From Paenibacillus sp. Soil766 (GTDB taxonomy: Bacteria; Bacillota; Bacilli; Paenibacillales; NBRC-103111), in NCBI RefSeq assembly GCF_001428105.1, contig NZ_LMSJ01000023.1, positions 408,929-472,928 of the forward strand: DNA of 64,000 nt, in the 5' to 3' direction. Shown here in pieces: positions 8,389 to 17,471 of this stretch (position 1 is the stretch's first letter; each line of letters opens with the position of its first letter). The notes beneath the pieces were generated by a model. That model made no database searches and was not told where the DNA came from. It saw only the letters and a list, made by a program, of their open reading frames with translations. The translations under genes were made by a program, and so were the position numbers.

Positions 8389-9552
8389 CTACAACGTCTC
8401 CGTATTGAGCGTAAAACCTTCGATCACGACGTCTTCATCAACCTCGATCATGATGCATCGTTTTCCTTGATAACTCACCTGTCTCACGTACTTTAAATCT
8501 TGCGGGCTAACCGTAATCGTAGCTACTTTCGTATCAATCTTAATCGATTTCGACGTGAACTTTGGCATAACGCTGCTCGCTTTGAGTTCATAGTTTTTGT
8601 CGTCGACGACGTTTTGGAACGCTCGTTCCACCCTTTCCGCCGTTACGTTTTCAACACCACTCGTCGCCAGAATGCGTTCCACATCTTTGTAGTCCAACTT
8701 CGGAGGCTCTTCTTCCTCATTAGACTCGATGACCCGATGAATCTCCTCGTACACATGAGCGATCGTCGCGGCATCCAGTTGATCGCCTGCCAATTCATTT
8801 ACGATGTCTTCAAAAATGGCCCTTTCTTCTAACGCTGTCACGGTCTTCTCGGCATTCAAAACTTGATCGATAAACTGCCAATTCGGTTCATGCGCTCTCC
8901 CTGAGCAATACAAAATGCGATTCACATCGGAATAGTTGTCAGTCACACTTGGGTAGAAAAAACCTTGTTCCGGCGTGTTCAATTTGATGATCGGATCCAC
9001 GAAAACATTATACTTAAATTCTCTCTCCACATAGTCAAACATGAGCGTTTTCTTCTGTTGTTCCGTGGAATTCACGCTGCACAGAATGAACAAATTCGAG
9101 AACATCTCGTTCTTCTCGCTCTCCATGGCATCTTCGTTCCTGCTCTTGGTTGGATTTGAATATTGGCCGCGAACAAATGTTATCACTGTATCCTGTTCGT
9201 AGATGGTATCAGCCAACATTTTATCCACCAACAATAGCATCAGATCTTGCCATTCTTCCGGATTACCGGTCACCAAACCTTGATGGAGAAGCACTTGTGT
9301 AGGCTGTTCTGCTTCCTCCTGAAACCTTAACTCGTACATCTTCTGATCTAATTCGCCCGTCAACAGTTTTTTGAAATTAGCCATATACAATTCCTGCTTC
9401 TCTCTGTCCACTAGGGCGAACGGTTGGCGCTCGTAATGATAGATCTCGTTGGTTTCCTTCATGATATACACGTTAAAAATATCGTAAATTTTAAGCATTT
9501 CGTTATCCAATCTAAAGTGCTTGCGAATATGTGCGATTTCTTTCTTTATCAT
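8389..9552 (-). CDS. DUF4317 domain-containing protein
   Basis: This 387-residue soluble protein opens MIKKEIAHIRKHFRLDNEML, the recognisable start of the DUF4317 family of Firmicutes. It has no signal peptide or membrane segment. The family has no established function that I know of. It is rich in acidic residues and probably folds as mixed alpha/beta. It is transcribed alone, with a terminator on each side carried by two copies of a small repeat. The ATG at 9552 has only a distant AGGAG upstream, so expression may be weak. Confidence 0.85.
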   Translation of the reverse strand: MIKKEIAHIRKHFRLDNEMLKIYDIFNVYIMKETNEIYHYERQPFALVDREKQELYMANFKKLLTGELDQKMYELRFQEEAEQPTQVLLHQGLVTGNPEEWQDLMLLLVDKMLADTIYEQDTVITFVRGQYSNPTKSRNEDAMESEKNEMFSNLFILCSVNSTEQQKKTLMFDYVEREFKYNVFVDPIIKLNTPEQGFFYPSVTDNYSDVNRILYCSGRAHEPNWQFIDQVLNAEKTVTALEERAIFEDIVNELAGDQLDAATIAHVYEEIHRVIESNEEEEPPKLDYKDVERILATSGVENVTAERVERAFQNVVDDKNYELKASSVMPKFTSKSIKIDTKVATITVSPQDLKYVRQVSYQGKRCIMIEVDEDVVIEGFTLNTETL

Positions 9553-9593
9553 GAACCTACAGTCAACTCCTAAGCAGTGAATTAGCCTTACTA

Positions 9594-9618
9594 GAAAAAG
9601 CCCTTCATGAGAAGGGCT
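9594..9618 (-). terminator. Intrinsic terminator ahead of the DUF4317 gene
   Basis: GCCCTTC and GAAGGGC pair around a 4-base loop and are followed on the minus strand by TTTTTC. It forms the 3' end of repeat copy 2 and should stop any minus-strand transcript before the DUF4317 gene. Confidence 0.7.
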
Positions 9619-9675
9619 TCCACCGTTACTCCCTTATTTCCGTGCCAAATGAAGAGTGAACTGCAAACATGAACT
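9594..9675 (-). repeat. Terminator-linked repeat, copy 2, with possible 14-codon reading frame
   Basis: This copy matches 8268-8365. On the minus strand an AGGAAG ribosome-like site is followed after a short gap by ATG at 9670. The frame MFAVHSSFGTEIRE stops at 9626 and runs straight into the terminator. Copy 1 has the same reading but with an early stop. It may be a tiny expressed peptide, a small RNA, or simply a dispersed terminator repeat. Confidence 0.4.
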
Positions 9676-9776
9676 ACTTCCTGTATGTTAATTCATTATG
9701 ATAAATTTCTCAACAATTTTGAGATACTATCTTCAAAAAATGATCATAATTGTGATGATACATCATTCATTAGAAA

Positions 9777-9809
9777 ACGGAGCCCGCAAACCCGCGGCAC
9801 TCCGTTTTT
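9777..9809 (-). terminator. Terminator after LacI regulator; element also used at 31536-31575
   Basis: CGGAG-c-CCGC and GCGG-ca-CTCCG form a long GC-rich hairpin, flanked by Ts on both strands. Nearly the same hairpin, with the same loop start (CCGCAAACC), ends the AraC gene at about 31.54 kb. It is probably a recurrent terminator family of this genome. Confidence 0.7.
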
Positions 9810-9842
9810 GTTGTTTCTACTATTCCGTTAAGCTGTTTGTTC

Positions 9843-10859
9843 TCATTGTGTACTCTGCCTAATGATGAGATTAGGCGCTAATACCGTAAGTTTCGCCACT
9901 TTTTCTTTCTGAATCAATTTAGATAATATTAACATCGCCTGCTTGCCCAGTTGTTCACTTTGCTGCGAAACCGTCGTAAGTTCTGGATTCATCGCTGATG
10001 ACAATTGCGTATCATCAAACCCAGCAATCGCCATATCTTCTGGGATCCGTATTCCGCGTGACAGGGCTGCTTTCATAGCACCTATGGCCACATAATCATT
10101 AATGCATAAAACAGCTGTAGGGCGATTGGACATGGCAAGGAATGCTTCCATTAATTGGCGCCCGCAAGACATAGAGAAACTCCCCATGCGTACCCATTCC
10201 TTGCGGTAAGGGAGTTGACTCGCCTCTAGCGTACGCCGGTAAGCTTGCAACTTCTCCATCGTGGTTGTCGTGGCTGCACTTCCGCCTAAGAAACCGATCT
10301 GCTGATGACCTTGATCAATCAAATGCTGAACAATTAGCTTGGTGCCTAAATATTCATCTGTTTTCACACGATGACATGGATGTCCTGACAGTGAGCCATT
10401 GATCATTACAATGGGGATTCTCCTCTGAATATCCACCACTTCCTGCACAAGCGATGCGGGGCAATGTCGTGCATTAATACGGCCCCCCATGAGAATGAGT
10501 CCATCTACTTGCCTTTCACATAGCAAATTTAAATATTCGGATTCTCTGCTGTAATCGCTAAAGGTGTTGCATAAAAAAAGGGTGTACCCCAGCTTTTGCG
10601 CAGCTCGCTCTGCTCCTCCGAACACTTCTGGGAAAAACATATTGCTGCTATCCGGAAACAATACGCCGATCATGCCTGTTTTCTTATTGACCAGACTGCG
10701 TGCTAAGGCATTGGGCTGAAACTTATGTTTTTCAATAATGGCCATAATCTTCTGCCTAGTAGATGCACTTACTGGTGCTGTATCATTGAGAACTCGGGAA
10801 ACTGTCGCGACGGAAACATTCGCTTCCCTAGCAATATCGTAGACTGTAATGGTTCCCAG
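9843..10859 (-). CDS. LacI-family transcriptional regulator
   Basis: The protein has an N-terminal DNA-binding domain (TVYDIAREANVSVATVSRVLND) and a periplasmic-binding-like sensor domain ending in a typical IIRQST. The first ATG of the frame is at 10745, inside the domain, and would delete the helix-turn-helix. Reading upstream, the domain continues unbroken to an ATT at 10850 and a CTG at 10859; GGAG lies nine bases before the CTG, so I extend the gene there (338 residues). Either way the start codon is non-standard. It follows the terminator of the GH35/Lpl operon and is its most likely repressor; a matching palindrome lies at 17256-17271. Confidence 0.82.
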   Translation of the reverse strand: MGTITVYDIAREANVSVATVSRVLNDTAPVSASTRQKIMAIIEKHKFQPNALARSLVNKKTGMIGVLFPDSSNMFFPEVFGGAERAAQKLGYTLFLCNTFSDYSRESEYLNLLCERQVDGLILMGGRINARHCPASLVQEVVDIQRRIPIVMINGSLSGHPCHRVKTDEYLGTKLIVQHLIDQGHQQIGFLGGSAATTTTMEKLQAYRRTLEASQLPYRKEWVRMGSFSMSCGRQLMEAFLAMSNRPTAVLCINDYVAIGAMKAALSRGIRIPEDMAIAGFDDTQLSSAMNPELTTVSQQSEQLGKQAMLILSKLIQKEKVAKLTVLAPNLIIRQSTQ

Positions 10860-10897
10860 GAGCTCACTCTCCGTTACATCGAAATGAAAAGCGAAAG

Positions 10898-10929
10898 ATC
10901 GAAGGCCTGTTCTGAAACAGACCTTCGAT
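10898..10929 (-). terminator. Hairpin terminator ending the GH35/Lpl operon
   Basis: ATCGAAGG-x-CTGTT and AACAG-x-CCTTCGAT pair around a short loop, 13 bp after the binding-protein stop, with a T-rich tail on the minus strand. It separates the operon from the LacI gene. Confidence 0.65.
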
Positions 10930-10941
10930 GTGGAATTTCTC

Positions 10942-12519
10942 TTATTTCGTACTTTCTACCACTTTTTTGAATTCATCCAATTGCTTTTGGACTTCTGTCA
11001 TGACTTTGTCAAAACCAGCAGCTTTCAAACTCGCCCGGAAATCTTCGACTGCTTTCACAGGGTCACCAGCTTTACCATAGAGGATCGCAGGTCCCTTGGA
11101 TCCGACTACTTGTGTAATTGCCGTTAACTCATTCGTGACGGGTGCTTTATCGAAAACAAATCGGCCATACGGATAAGCTTTCTTGATTTTATCGTAGGAT
11201 GCATACAAAGCGCCTTTGCCAGACCAGTCTTCGCCATTCGGGATTTCGTTCTTATCGATACGGCCACCCCAGAAGTTGGAGTAGAAATCATCACGTTGGA
11301 CATCGTAACCATCCGGACGGAAACGCTTTCCATCTTCTACAACATATTGCACGCCTTCAAGACCATAGTTCATCAGTTTATAAATTTCCGGGTCCTGACG
11401 AATAAGCTCATAAACCATCAAAGCACGCTCTGGATGCTTACTTTTCGCCCCAATGGACGTACCGCCATGCGTGATCGACATTGAGACAAGGTTATTTTTA
11501 GTCGCCGAGAATGGGAAGAATTGTAGGTCTGATCCTGGCTGCAGCTTATCCATTTTGATACGTTCGCCGAGGTAAGTTTGCGTATGATGCTGATCTACGG
11601 ACGTTTTCCCCGCTTCGAGCAACGCACGGTTGTCGCCTTTGTAGTTCAAGACATCTTCGCGCCAGAAGCCCTTGTCCCCCCAGCTTTTCATCATTTTAGC
11701 AAAATCCATGAACGTATCATCCAGGAAAGGGCTATACGCTTTATACTTATCATTAAATGATTTGCCATAGACTAATGCGAATAAACCTGTGTTTATAGGG
11801 AGTTCAATCGCATCCGTATAGGAATTGATATACCCGCCAATATTTCCTCCTGAGGTTCCATTCGTATCCCAAGGAATAACACCTGGCTTCTTATCCTTGA
11901 CAGCCTGTAAGTATTTCTCCAAAGTCTTCCAATCTGTAATTGGCGACGTTATACCGAATTCCTTCGCCCAATCACCACGATATTGAAAACCATGATTCAC
12001 CCATTGTGTATAATGATCTTCCGGGATTAGCATGATCTGATTCTTGTATTTCGTCTCTGCCCAGTTCTCAGGCGGAACTTCCTTCCACGTGATTGGTGCA
12101 TACGTTGGCAGGAGCTTATCTAATGGCTGGAAGGCGCCTTTTTGCGCATTTTGCCACGTATCCAACCAGTCGGTTGCTACAGTAATTAAATCAACAGGCT
12201 CCCCAGAGGCGAGTAATAGATTGTATTTTGTTTGCCAATCGGCCCATTCCACCCATTTTATTTCCAGTTTGGCATTAACCTTTTGTTTCAAAATGGCATT
12301 GAGTTTTTCCATGACTTTCTCAAACTGACCATTCTTCGGCTTGTCGCCTAACATGACATAAGAAATCGTTTGAAACTCAGATGTATCGATTTTACCACCA
12401 GCAGCTGTTGCAGGTGCCGTCGAATCTGAAGAAGTGCTGTTAGATGACGTACAAGCCGTCAAACTTACTGCGAGCGTCGCAGCGAGTGCAATACTAAGCG
12501 CTTTCTTTTTCTTGAACAT
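10942..12519 (-). CDS. Sugar-binding lipoprotein, LplA-like
   Basis: This 525-residue solute-binding protein has a signal peptide with a lipobox-type LTAC and a Ser/Thr-rich spacer. Its length and motifs fit the long LplA-type binding proteins found with LplB/LplC permeases for oligosaccharides. GGGAGG lies eight bases before the ATG. It is the last gene of the operon GH35-LplB-LplC-LplA, 41 bp after the LplC stop. It should bind the galactoside or galactan fragment that the GH35 enzyme later cleaves. Confidence 0.9.
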   Translation of the reverse strand: MFKKKKALSIALAATLAVSLTACTSSNSTSSDSTAPATAAGGKIDTSEFQTISYVMLGDKPKNGQFEKVMEKLNAILKQKVNAKLEIKWVEWADWQTKYNLLLASGEPVDLITVATDWLDTWQNAQKGAFQPLDKLLPTYAPITWKEVPPENWAETKYKNQIMLIPEDHYTQWVNHGFQYRGDWAKEFGITSPITDWKTLEKYLQAVKDKKPGVIPWDTNGTSGGNIGGYINSYTDAIELPINTGLFALVYGKSFNDKYKAYSPFLDDTFMDFAKMMKSWGDKGFWREDVLNYKGDNRALLEAGKTSVDQHHTQTYLGERIKMDKLQPGSDLQFFPFSATKNNLVSMSITHGGTSIGAKSKHPERALMVYELIRQDPEIYKLMNYGLEGVQYVVEDGKRFRPDGYDVQRDDFYSNFWGGRIDKNEIPNGEDWSGKGALYASYDKIKKAYPYGRFVFDKAPVTNELTAITQVVGSKGPAILYGKAGDPVKAVEDFRASLKAAGFDKVMTEVQKQLDEFKKVVESTK

Positions 12520-12560
12520 GGAATTGCCTCCCCATTATCATTTTTGATGTATGCATAACG

Positions 12561-13469
12561 TTAGCCTTTAACAGCACCAACGGTGATACCTTTGATGAAA
12601 TATTTCTGTACCAATGGGTAGAACAGGATGACAGGGCCCGTTGCAACAACCGCTGTGGCCATTTTCATGGACTCAAGCGGCATATCTCTCGGTTGCACAT
12701 TGGAAGAAACGGATGAATTCTTAATAAAATCAGCACTGGTGACCACATTATAGAGAAATAATTGAAGTGGTCGATATTTCAAATCCGGTGATAGGAACAG
12801 CATGGCATTGTACCATTCATTCCAATACCCCAGTGCAATAAACAATCCGATTGTTGCTAAAGCAGGTGTTGTCATCGGCAAAATTAGCTTCGTAAAGATT
12901 CTAAAATCACCTGCTCCATCCATTTTAGCTGACTCCGTAATCGCATGAGGAATCGATGTGACGAAGCTTTTCATCATAATAATGAGAAATGGGCTCATAA
13001 GTCCTGGCAGCAGAACCGCTAAGTAGTTATCTTTGAGGTGCAGCCATTGCGTCATAATTAAGTAGAATGGGACAACACCCCCATGAAACAACGTTGTGAA
13101 GTAGATGAAAAAGGAGATCCGGTTGCGATAAGGAAAATCTGGTCGCTGCAAGGAATATCCCGTCATCGCGACGACGAACAGCCCAATGGTTGTTCCCACG
13201 ATCGTAATTCCCAGCGTCACACCGTATGAACCAAGAATAATTCCGGGATTCTCAAACACGATTTTATAAGCAAAGCTACTAAATTCTTTGGGCCATAAAT
13301 TATAACCATGCAGCGTAATCGATTTCTCTGATGTGAACGAAGTGCCGAGTACAACAAGAAATGGAATTAGGCAGCATAGTGCGAATACAGCGATAAAGAT
13401 GTAGCCGAATAGTCGTATAGCCACGGACGATACATCCGTCCCCCTCTGGCGAGCGATGACTTGCTCCAC
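12561..13469 (-). CDS. Carbohydrate ABC permease, LplC-like
   Basis: This 302-residue permease has about six membrane helices, the EAA loop ITESAKMDGAGDFRIFTKLI and the C-terminal VGAVKG typical of LplC proteins. It starts with GTG at 13469, with AGGAGGG seven bases upstream. It lies between its partner permease and the binding protein and should form a heterodimeric channel with the LplB-like protein. No ATPase gene lies in the operon. Confidence 0.92.
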   Translation of the reverse strand: MEQVIARQRGTDVSSVAIRLFGYIFIAVFALCCLIPFLVVLGTSFTSEKSITLHGYNLWPKEFSSFAYKIVFENPGIILGSYGVTLGITIVGTTIGLFVVAMTGYSLQRPDFPYRNRISFFIYFTTLFHGGVVPFYLIMTQWLHLKDNYLAVLLPGLMSPFLIIMMKSFVTSIPHAITESAKMDGAGDFRIFTKLILPMTTPALATIGLFIALGYWNEWYNAMLFLSPDLKYRPLQLFLYNVVTSADFIKNSSVSSNVQPRDMPLESMKMATAVVATGPVILFYPLVQKYFIKGITVGAVKG

Positions 13470-13518
13470 GGGAAGTCCCTCCTCAGCTATTCATTATTTA
13501 AATAAGCACGTTTTCTTT

Positions 13519-14493
13519 TTAAAATAAGGTGTTCTCAGGTGAAGCCTTTTTCACAAGCCAGTTGGCTGTAATGACAATGAAGAAGCCAAATACAGATTGA
13601 TATAAACTGACAGCGCTTCCTAAAGAGAAGTTAAAATTGTTCATTAATGAGCGGAATACGAATGTCTCAATAATATCTGTGGCATCGAACAGCGCTGTAT
13701 TATTGGCGCCGACTAAGTTGTAGAATAAGCCGAAATTGCCTCGGAGGATGCCCCCCAATGAGAACAGAAACAAAATAATGAAGGTTGGCTTTAGCCATGG
13801 GAGCACAATATAACGAATTCGCTGAACGGCATTGGCCCCGTCAATTTCAGATGCTTCCACGATTTCGGAGTCTAAGCCCATAATGGCGGCAAAATACACG
13901 ATAGAGCCATATCCCGTGGACTGCCACAAATACGTGATAACAATGATAAAGGGCCAAATACTTGGGTTCGAGTATGTTTTGACAGGATCCCATCCGATCG
14001 ATTTCAGAATGCCATTGAGCAAACCGTAATCATAACTGAGAATGTTATAAGCAATGAGCCCAACAAGCACGAATGAGATGAAGTAAGGCAGAAACATAAG
14101 AGATTGTGAGACTTTCTTGAACCACTTTTTACGAAGCTCATTGAGTAGAATAGCAATGCCGATCTGTAGGATATTTCCGAATATGATAAAAGCAAGATTA
14201 TACAGGATGGTATTGGACGTTAGCTTCCATAACGCACCTGAAGTCACTAGAAATTTGAAGTTATCAAATCCAACGAAGTCACTGCCGAAGATACCGGCCG
14301 AGTAGTTATAGTTGATAAAGGCCAGATACAGCCCAGGCATAGGAAGATACGACATCACTAAGAAAAAAAGAATAGCGGGTACGCACATTAGTAATAACGT
14401 TCGATGTGACCAAAATTTTCGCAGCGGTGTCGTTCGCTTTCTGACAACAGGTGAAACGACATCTATTGTCTTTGAGGTCGTGGCAGTTTTCAT
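13519..14493 (-). CDS. Carbohydrate ABC permease, LplB-like
   Basis: This 324-residue permease opens with a short basic tail, then a first helix and the PMPGLYLAFINYNY motif of LplB proteins; its EAA loop is EIVEASEIDGANAVQRIRYI. AAAGGAG precedes the ATG. It is the membrane partner of the LplC protein encoded 49 bp downstream and follows the GH35 gene by 18 bp. Confidence 0.92.
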   Translation of the reverse strand: MKTATTSKTIDVVSPVVRKRTTPLRKFWSHRTLLLMCVPAILFFLVMSYLPMPGLYLAFINYNYSAGIFGSDFVGFDNFKFLVTSGALWKLTSNTILYNLAFIIFGNILQIGIAILLNELRKKWFKKVSQSLMFLPYFISFVLVGLIAYNILSYDYGLLNGILKSIGWDPVKTYSNPSIWPFIIVITYLWQSTGYGSIVYFAAIMGLDSEIVEASEIDGANAVQRIRYIVLPWLKPTFIILFLFSLGGILRGNFGLFYNLVGANNTALFDATDIIETFVFRSLMNNFNFSLGSAVSLYQSVFGFFIVITANWLVKKASPENTLF

Positions 14494-14511
14494 ACGTTAG
14501 CTCCTTTCAAA

Positions 14512-17220
14512 TTAACTATCGGAGACGGGTACGAAACGTAACGGTTCCAATATGGCATCCCCATCCATCGCTACTGCTTCCAACAAAATAGCAAGTTCAT
14601 TCCCCGCTTCTTGTTCATGGAACCAAGGCCCAGGCAAATAAAAAGATTCATCGCTTCCGCCACGAAATTGGGGGCGATTCGCACCGCCTTCGGTCCATAA
14701 ACGTCCGACTAGATGTCCGTTGAAGAACACCGTCAACTTCATATCTTGGCCTTTGGCATACACGCGCCATCCCAAGCCTTGGTTGCTATCATCGAGCTCG
14801 CTGTAGAGCCATGCGACGGCTCCAGGTTTCATCGCTATCGCTTCTGTAACAGGCTGCGCTTCGATGCGTGAGAACTGCGCATGTTGCAGTAAGCCCTGTT
14901 CCTGACAACCCACTACGGTCCACTGGTTCGCCGACGTACCTTCGTACAAGGTGATATGTCCGCTCATAGCGACGTAAGTTTTATCCAAAAATAACGTAAT
15001 AACCGCTGTTTCTCCCGCCTTTACGAATGGTGAAAGATCTAGAAAAGGATCATGTGGATTCACTTGTCCGAGTGAATGTCCATTTACATAAGCATAAGCT
15101 TGGCTGAAGTTGCCTGGCATATGAAGAATCCATCGATCGGCTTGCTTCGCCAGCTTCACGTGCTTGCGATAGCAGTGATGGGCAGGTAGATCTGCGGATA
15201 GCCAGCCTCCTATGCTCACGATCGGCCATTGCCCGTCATCCACATCCGTAACTGCATATTCGTCTTTGATACTACCGGCTTGCATGATCTTGAATCGCCA
15301 GTTTTGGTTTAATTCCCTTGTCGACGTGACGCCCACAATGCCGGTAAGTCCTTTCAGGCTGTTCAAATGAAGGCCGGGAAGTGTCGTGTCGTGGAAATTG
15401 GTATGTCCCCAAATCTCTGTGCGGGCTGTTAGATCAGGCATGACCAGTACACCATCAGGAATTGGCAGATAGCGGCTTGTTCCGCCTGGTGCTACCGTGC
15501 CCATATACCCTTCTCCCGTATAAAGAGAAACAACATCACTAGCGCGTTGTAGAATGAAGCCCTGATAATTGTCATCCGTCTGCGGCAATTGTGCGTTATA
15601 CCAAGCGAAGCCTCGATAAATCCCGAGTTTTTCTAAATGATCAGCATCTTCACCTAGGGTTAACGCTTCCTCAGAAAAGAAAGATCCGTGGTCAACCTTG
15701 CTTAACCACCATGTCGTCTCCACTTCCTTACTTTCCTTCACTTCCACCGCAATCATGTCAATTCGCAGCTGCCCATCCGCATCGATACTTTCCAAACGAA
15801 GCGCACGAGATCGGCTCATCCCGATGATTTCAAGAATATGCCCATCCGATAGGTGAATCCAAGCTCTGGCTTCATTGTCCGAAGAATGAAAGGATAAGGT
15901 TACACTTCGTTTGGATGGCGAAACATAACCTGTCATCTCAGCATTCTTCAGTTCAATCTCCGACTCAAAGGTAAATTGAACTTCTCCTTCACCCTCCGTA
16001 TGGAAAATGAAAAGCGTATGCGGCTCATGCGCTAGATGCTTCACTTGCATTAGTTCTGCCGTTGCATAATCGAGTTGCCCGCCACCAGCAATCTCCCATG
16101 TACGTAAAGGCACACGAAGTGGCAAGATCGGGCATTCTAACACCGAGACGTTCAATTCGAATACGAGCTCGCCGCCCATTTTTAAAAGAAGATGATTCAG
16201 CTCACTTGGTGTTGCCTCAGCTAGCGAAGCGCCATAGGTTTGAATGATGTGATGCAGCAACCTGCCTTCGTACGCTTCTTCTCGGATATGCCCTTCTGGC
16301 GTAATCATCCCATGGAAATCATAATCCGATGTAAGGAAGGAGAGTGGGTCTCCCCAATTGTTGGCGGCATTCGTAAAACCAAAGTTTGTCCCTGATGCTT
16401 GCAAATAAGGTCCTAATAACTTAGCCCCAGCGGAAAGTAATCGTCGCAGCAAGAAGTGTGAACGGTTGGTTTCGGTTACTAGCAAAGGATAACCCTTGCT
16501 TGCTAATTCTTCTCTATAGTAGTGAACTCTTTCCTCAAAAGATGGATCGCGATCATTCGGGTAAAAGTTGCAGGTGGGCACAACACCTTCAGCGAACCCG
16601 GAAGCTTGAAACAAACCTCCTTGCCCTGCACATGCGATCAAAGGAACCTTGATGCCATGTTGGTGGGCCAGATCTCTCAGAGCTGAGATATAACCTTTGG
16701 GATCCTCACAAGGATAGAAATCGAGTTCGTTCTCCAACTGAACAGCGATAATGGAACCACCCTGGCCGTGTTCATATTGCCGTAATATGGGGAGAATCTG
16801 TGCATACCATCTCTCCACATGCGTTAAGAAAAGCGGGTCATTGTCCCGGATACGCATGTTTTCTTCAACAAATAGATAGGCAGGCAATGCACCACCATCC
16901 CATTCAGAGCAAATGTAAGGACCCGGCCTTGCAATGACCCATAAGCCAGTGTCCGAAGCTTCCTGAAGGAACTGCGCAACATCTTTCTCTCCACCGAAAT
17001 CCCATACCCCTTCTTCGGTTTCATGATAATTCCATGGAAAATATACATCAATTGCGTTATAACCAAAGGCTTTCACTTTACGTAATCGCTCTTTCCAAAC
17101 ACCACGAGGGAGTCGAAAGTAAAACAAAGAGGCACAGAGTATAACTTCTGGTTTGCCATCTATGCGTATCGCCTCGGGCGATAATTGAATGATCTGATGT
17201 TCGCTGATGGATTGCTGCAC
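14512..17220 (-). CDS. Beta-galactosidase, glycoside hydrolase family 35
   Basis: This 902-residue enzyme has an N-terminal GH35 barrel. The motif FYFRLPRGVWKERLRKVKAF is classic, the acid/base Glu is in QLENELDFY (about E165) and the nucleophile Glu in LLVTETNRSH (about E250). The C-terminal two-thirds are beta-sandwich domains. No signal peptide is present, so it should remove terminal beta-galactose inside the cell from imported oligosaccharides. An upstream ATG at 17271 falls inside a palindrome; GGGAGG before a GTG at 17220 gives the better start. It is the first gene of the operon with LplB, LplC and LplA. Confidence 0.92.
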   Translation of the reverse strand: MQQSISEHQIIQLSPEAIRIDGKPEVILCASLFYFRLPRGVWKERLRKVKAFGYNAIDVYFPWNYHETEEGVWDFGGEKDVAQFLQEASDTGLWVIARPGPYICSEWDGGALPAYLFVEENMRIRDNDPLFLTHVERWYAQILPILRQYEHGQGGSIIAVQLENELDFYPCEDPKGYISALRDLAHQHGIKVPLIACAGQGGLFQASGFAEGVVPTCNFYPNDRDPSFEERVHYYREELASKGYPLLVTETNRSHFLLRRLLSAGAKLLGPYLQASGTNFGFTNAANNWGDPLSFLTSDYDFHGMITPEGHIREEAYEGRLLHHIIQTYGASLAEATPSELNHLLLKMGGELVFELNVSVLECPILPLRVPLRTWEIAGGGQLDYATAELMQVKHLAHEPHTLFIFHTEGEGEVQFTFESEIELKNAEMTGYVSPSKRSVTLSFHSSDNEARAWIHLSDGHILEIIGMSRSRALRLESIDADGQLRIDMIAVEVKESKEVETTWWLSKVDHGSFFSEEALTLGEDADHLEKLGIYRGFAWYNAQLPQTDDNYQGFILQRASDVVSLYTGEGYMGTVAPGGTSRYLPIPDGVLVMPDLTARTEIWGHTNFHDTTLPGLHLNSLKGLTGIVGVTSTRELNQNWRFKIMQAGSIKDEYAVTDVDDGQWPIVSIGGWLSADLPAHHCYRKHVKLAKQADRWILHMPGNFSQAYAYVNGHSLGQVNPHDPFLDLSPFVKAGETAVITLFLDKTYVAMSGHITLYEGTSANQWTVVGCQEQGLLQHAQFSRIEAQPVTEAIAMKPGAVAWLYSELDDSNQGLGWRVYAKGQDMKLTVFFNGHLVGRLWTEGGANRPQFRGGSDESFYLPGPWFHEQEAGNELAILLEAVAMDGDAILEPLRFVPVSDS

Positions 17221-17255
17221 ACGTGATCCTCCCGTCAGTTGGGCTCTTCTCTCGT

Positions 17256-17271
17256 ATGAAACCCGTTTCAT
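17256..17271 (-). promoter_or_regulatory. LacI-type operator candidate (ATGAAACCCGTTTCAT)
   Basis: ATGAAAC and GTTTCAT form a perfect inverted repeat with a 2-bp centre, 36-51 bp before the GTG of the GH35 gene. Size and GAAAC/GTTTC arms fit a LacI-family operator. The likely binder is the regulator encoded at 9843-10859, at the end of the same operon. Confidence 0.55.
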
Positions 17272-17318
17272 TCGCTAAGCAGGTCTCATGTTGTCCCTAT
17301 TGCCAGTATAATTAAAAT

Positions 17319-17333
17319 ATAAAGCGCTTACAT
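17319..17333. promoter_or_regulatory. cre-like site (ATAAAGCGCTTACAT)
   Basis: It matches the CcpA cre pattern WTGNAANCGNWNNCW with one mismatch in either orientation and has the AAGCGCTT core. About 100 bp upstream of the GH35 gene, it would give catabolite repression by preferred sugars. Confidence 0.5.
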
Positions 17334-17383
17334 TCAAATAAACTTCTAAATACATAAGAAAACACCAGTGTTCACCACAACTA

Positions 17384-17427
17384 AAAAAAACAAAGAGTTG
17401 TGAATTATAATGCAATTCACAACTCTT
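17384..17427 (-). terminator. Strong terminator after the response-regulator gene
   Basis: A perfect 14-bp stem (AAGAGTTGTGAATT and complement, 17393-17427) is followed on the minus strand by TTTGTTTTTTTT. It ends the binding-protein/kinase/regulator trio, so the GH35 operon must have its own promoter. Confidence 0.85.
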
Positions 17428-17471
17428 CGCCTTCCAAATTTCACTGATTTCTTATATTATTCACTTATCTT

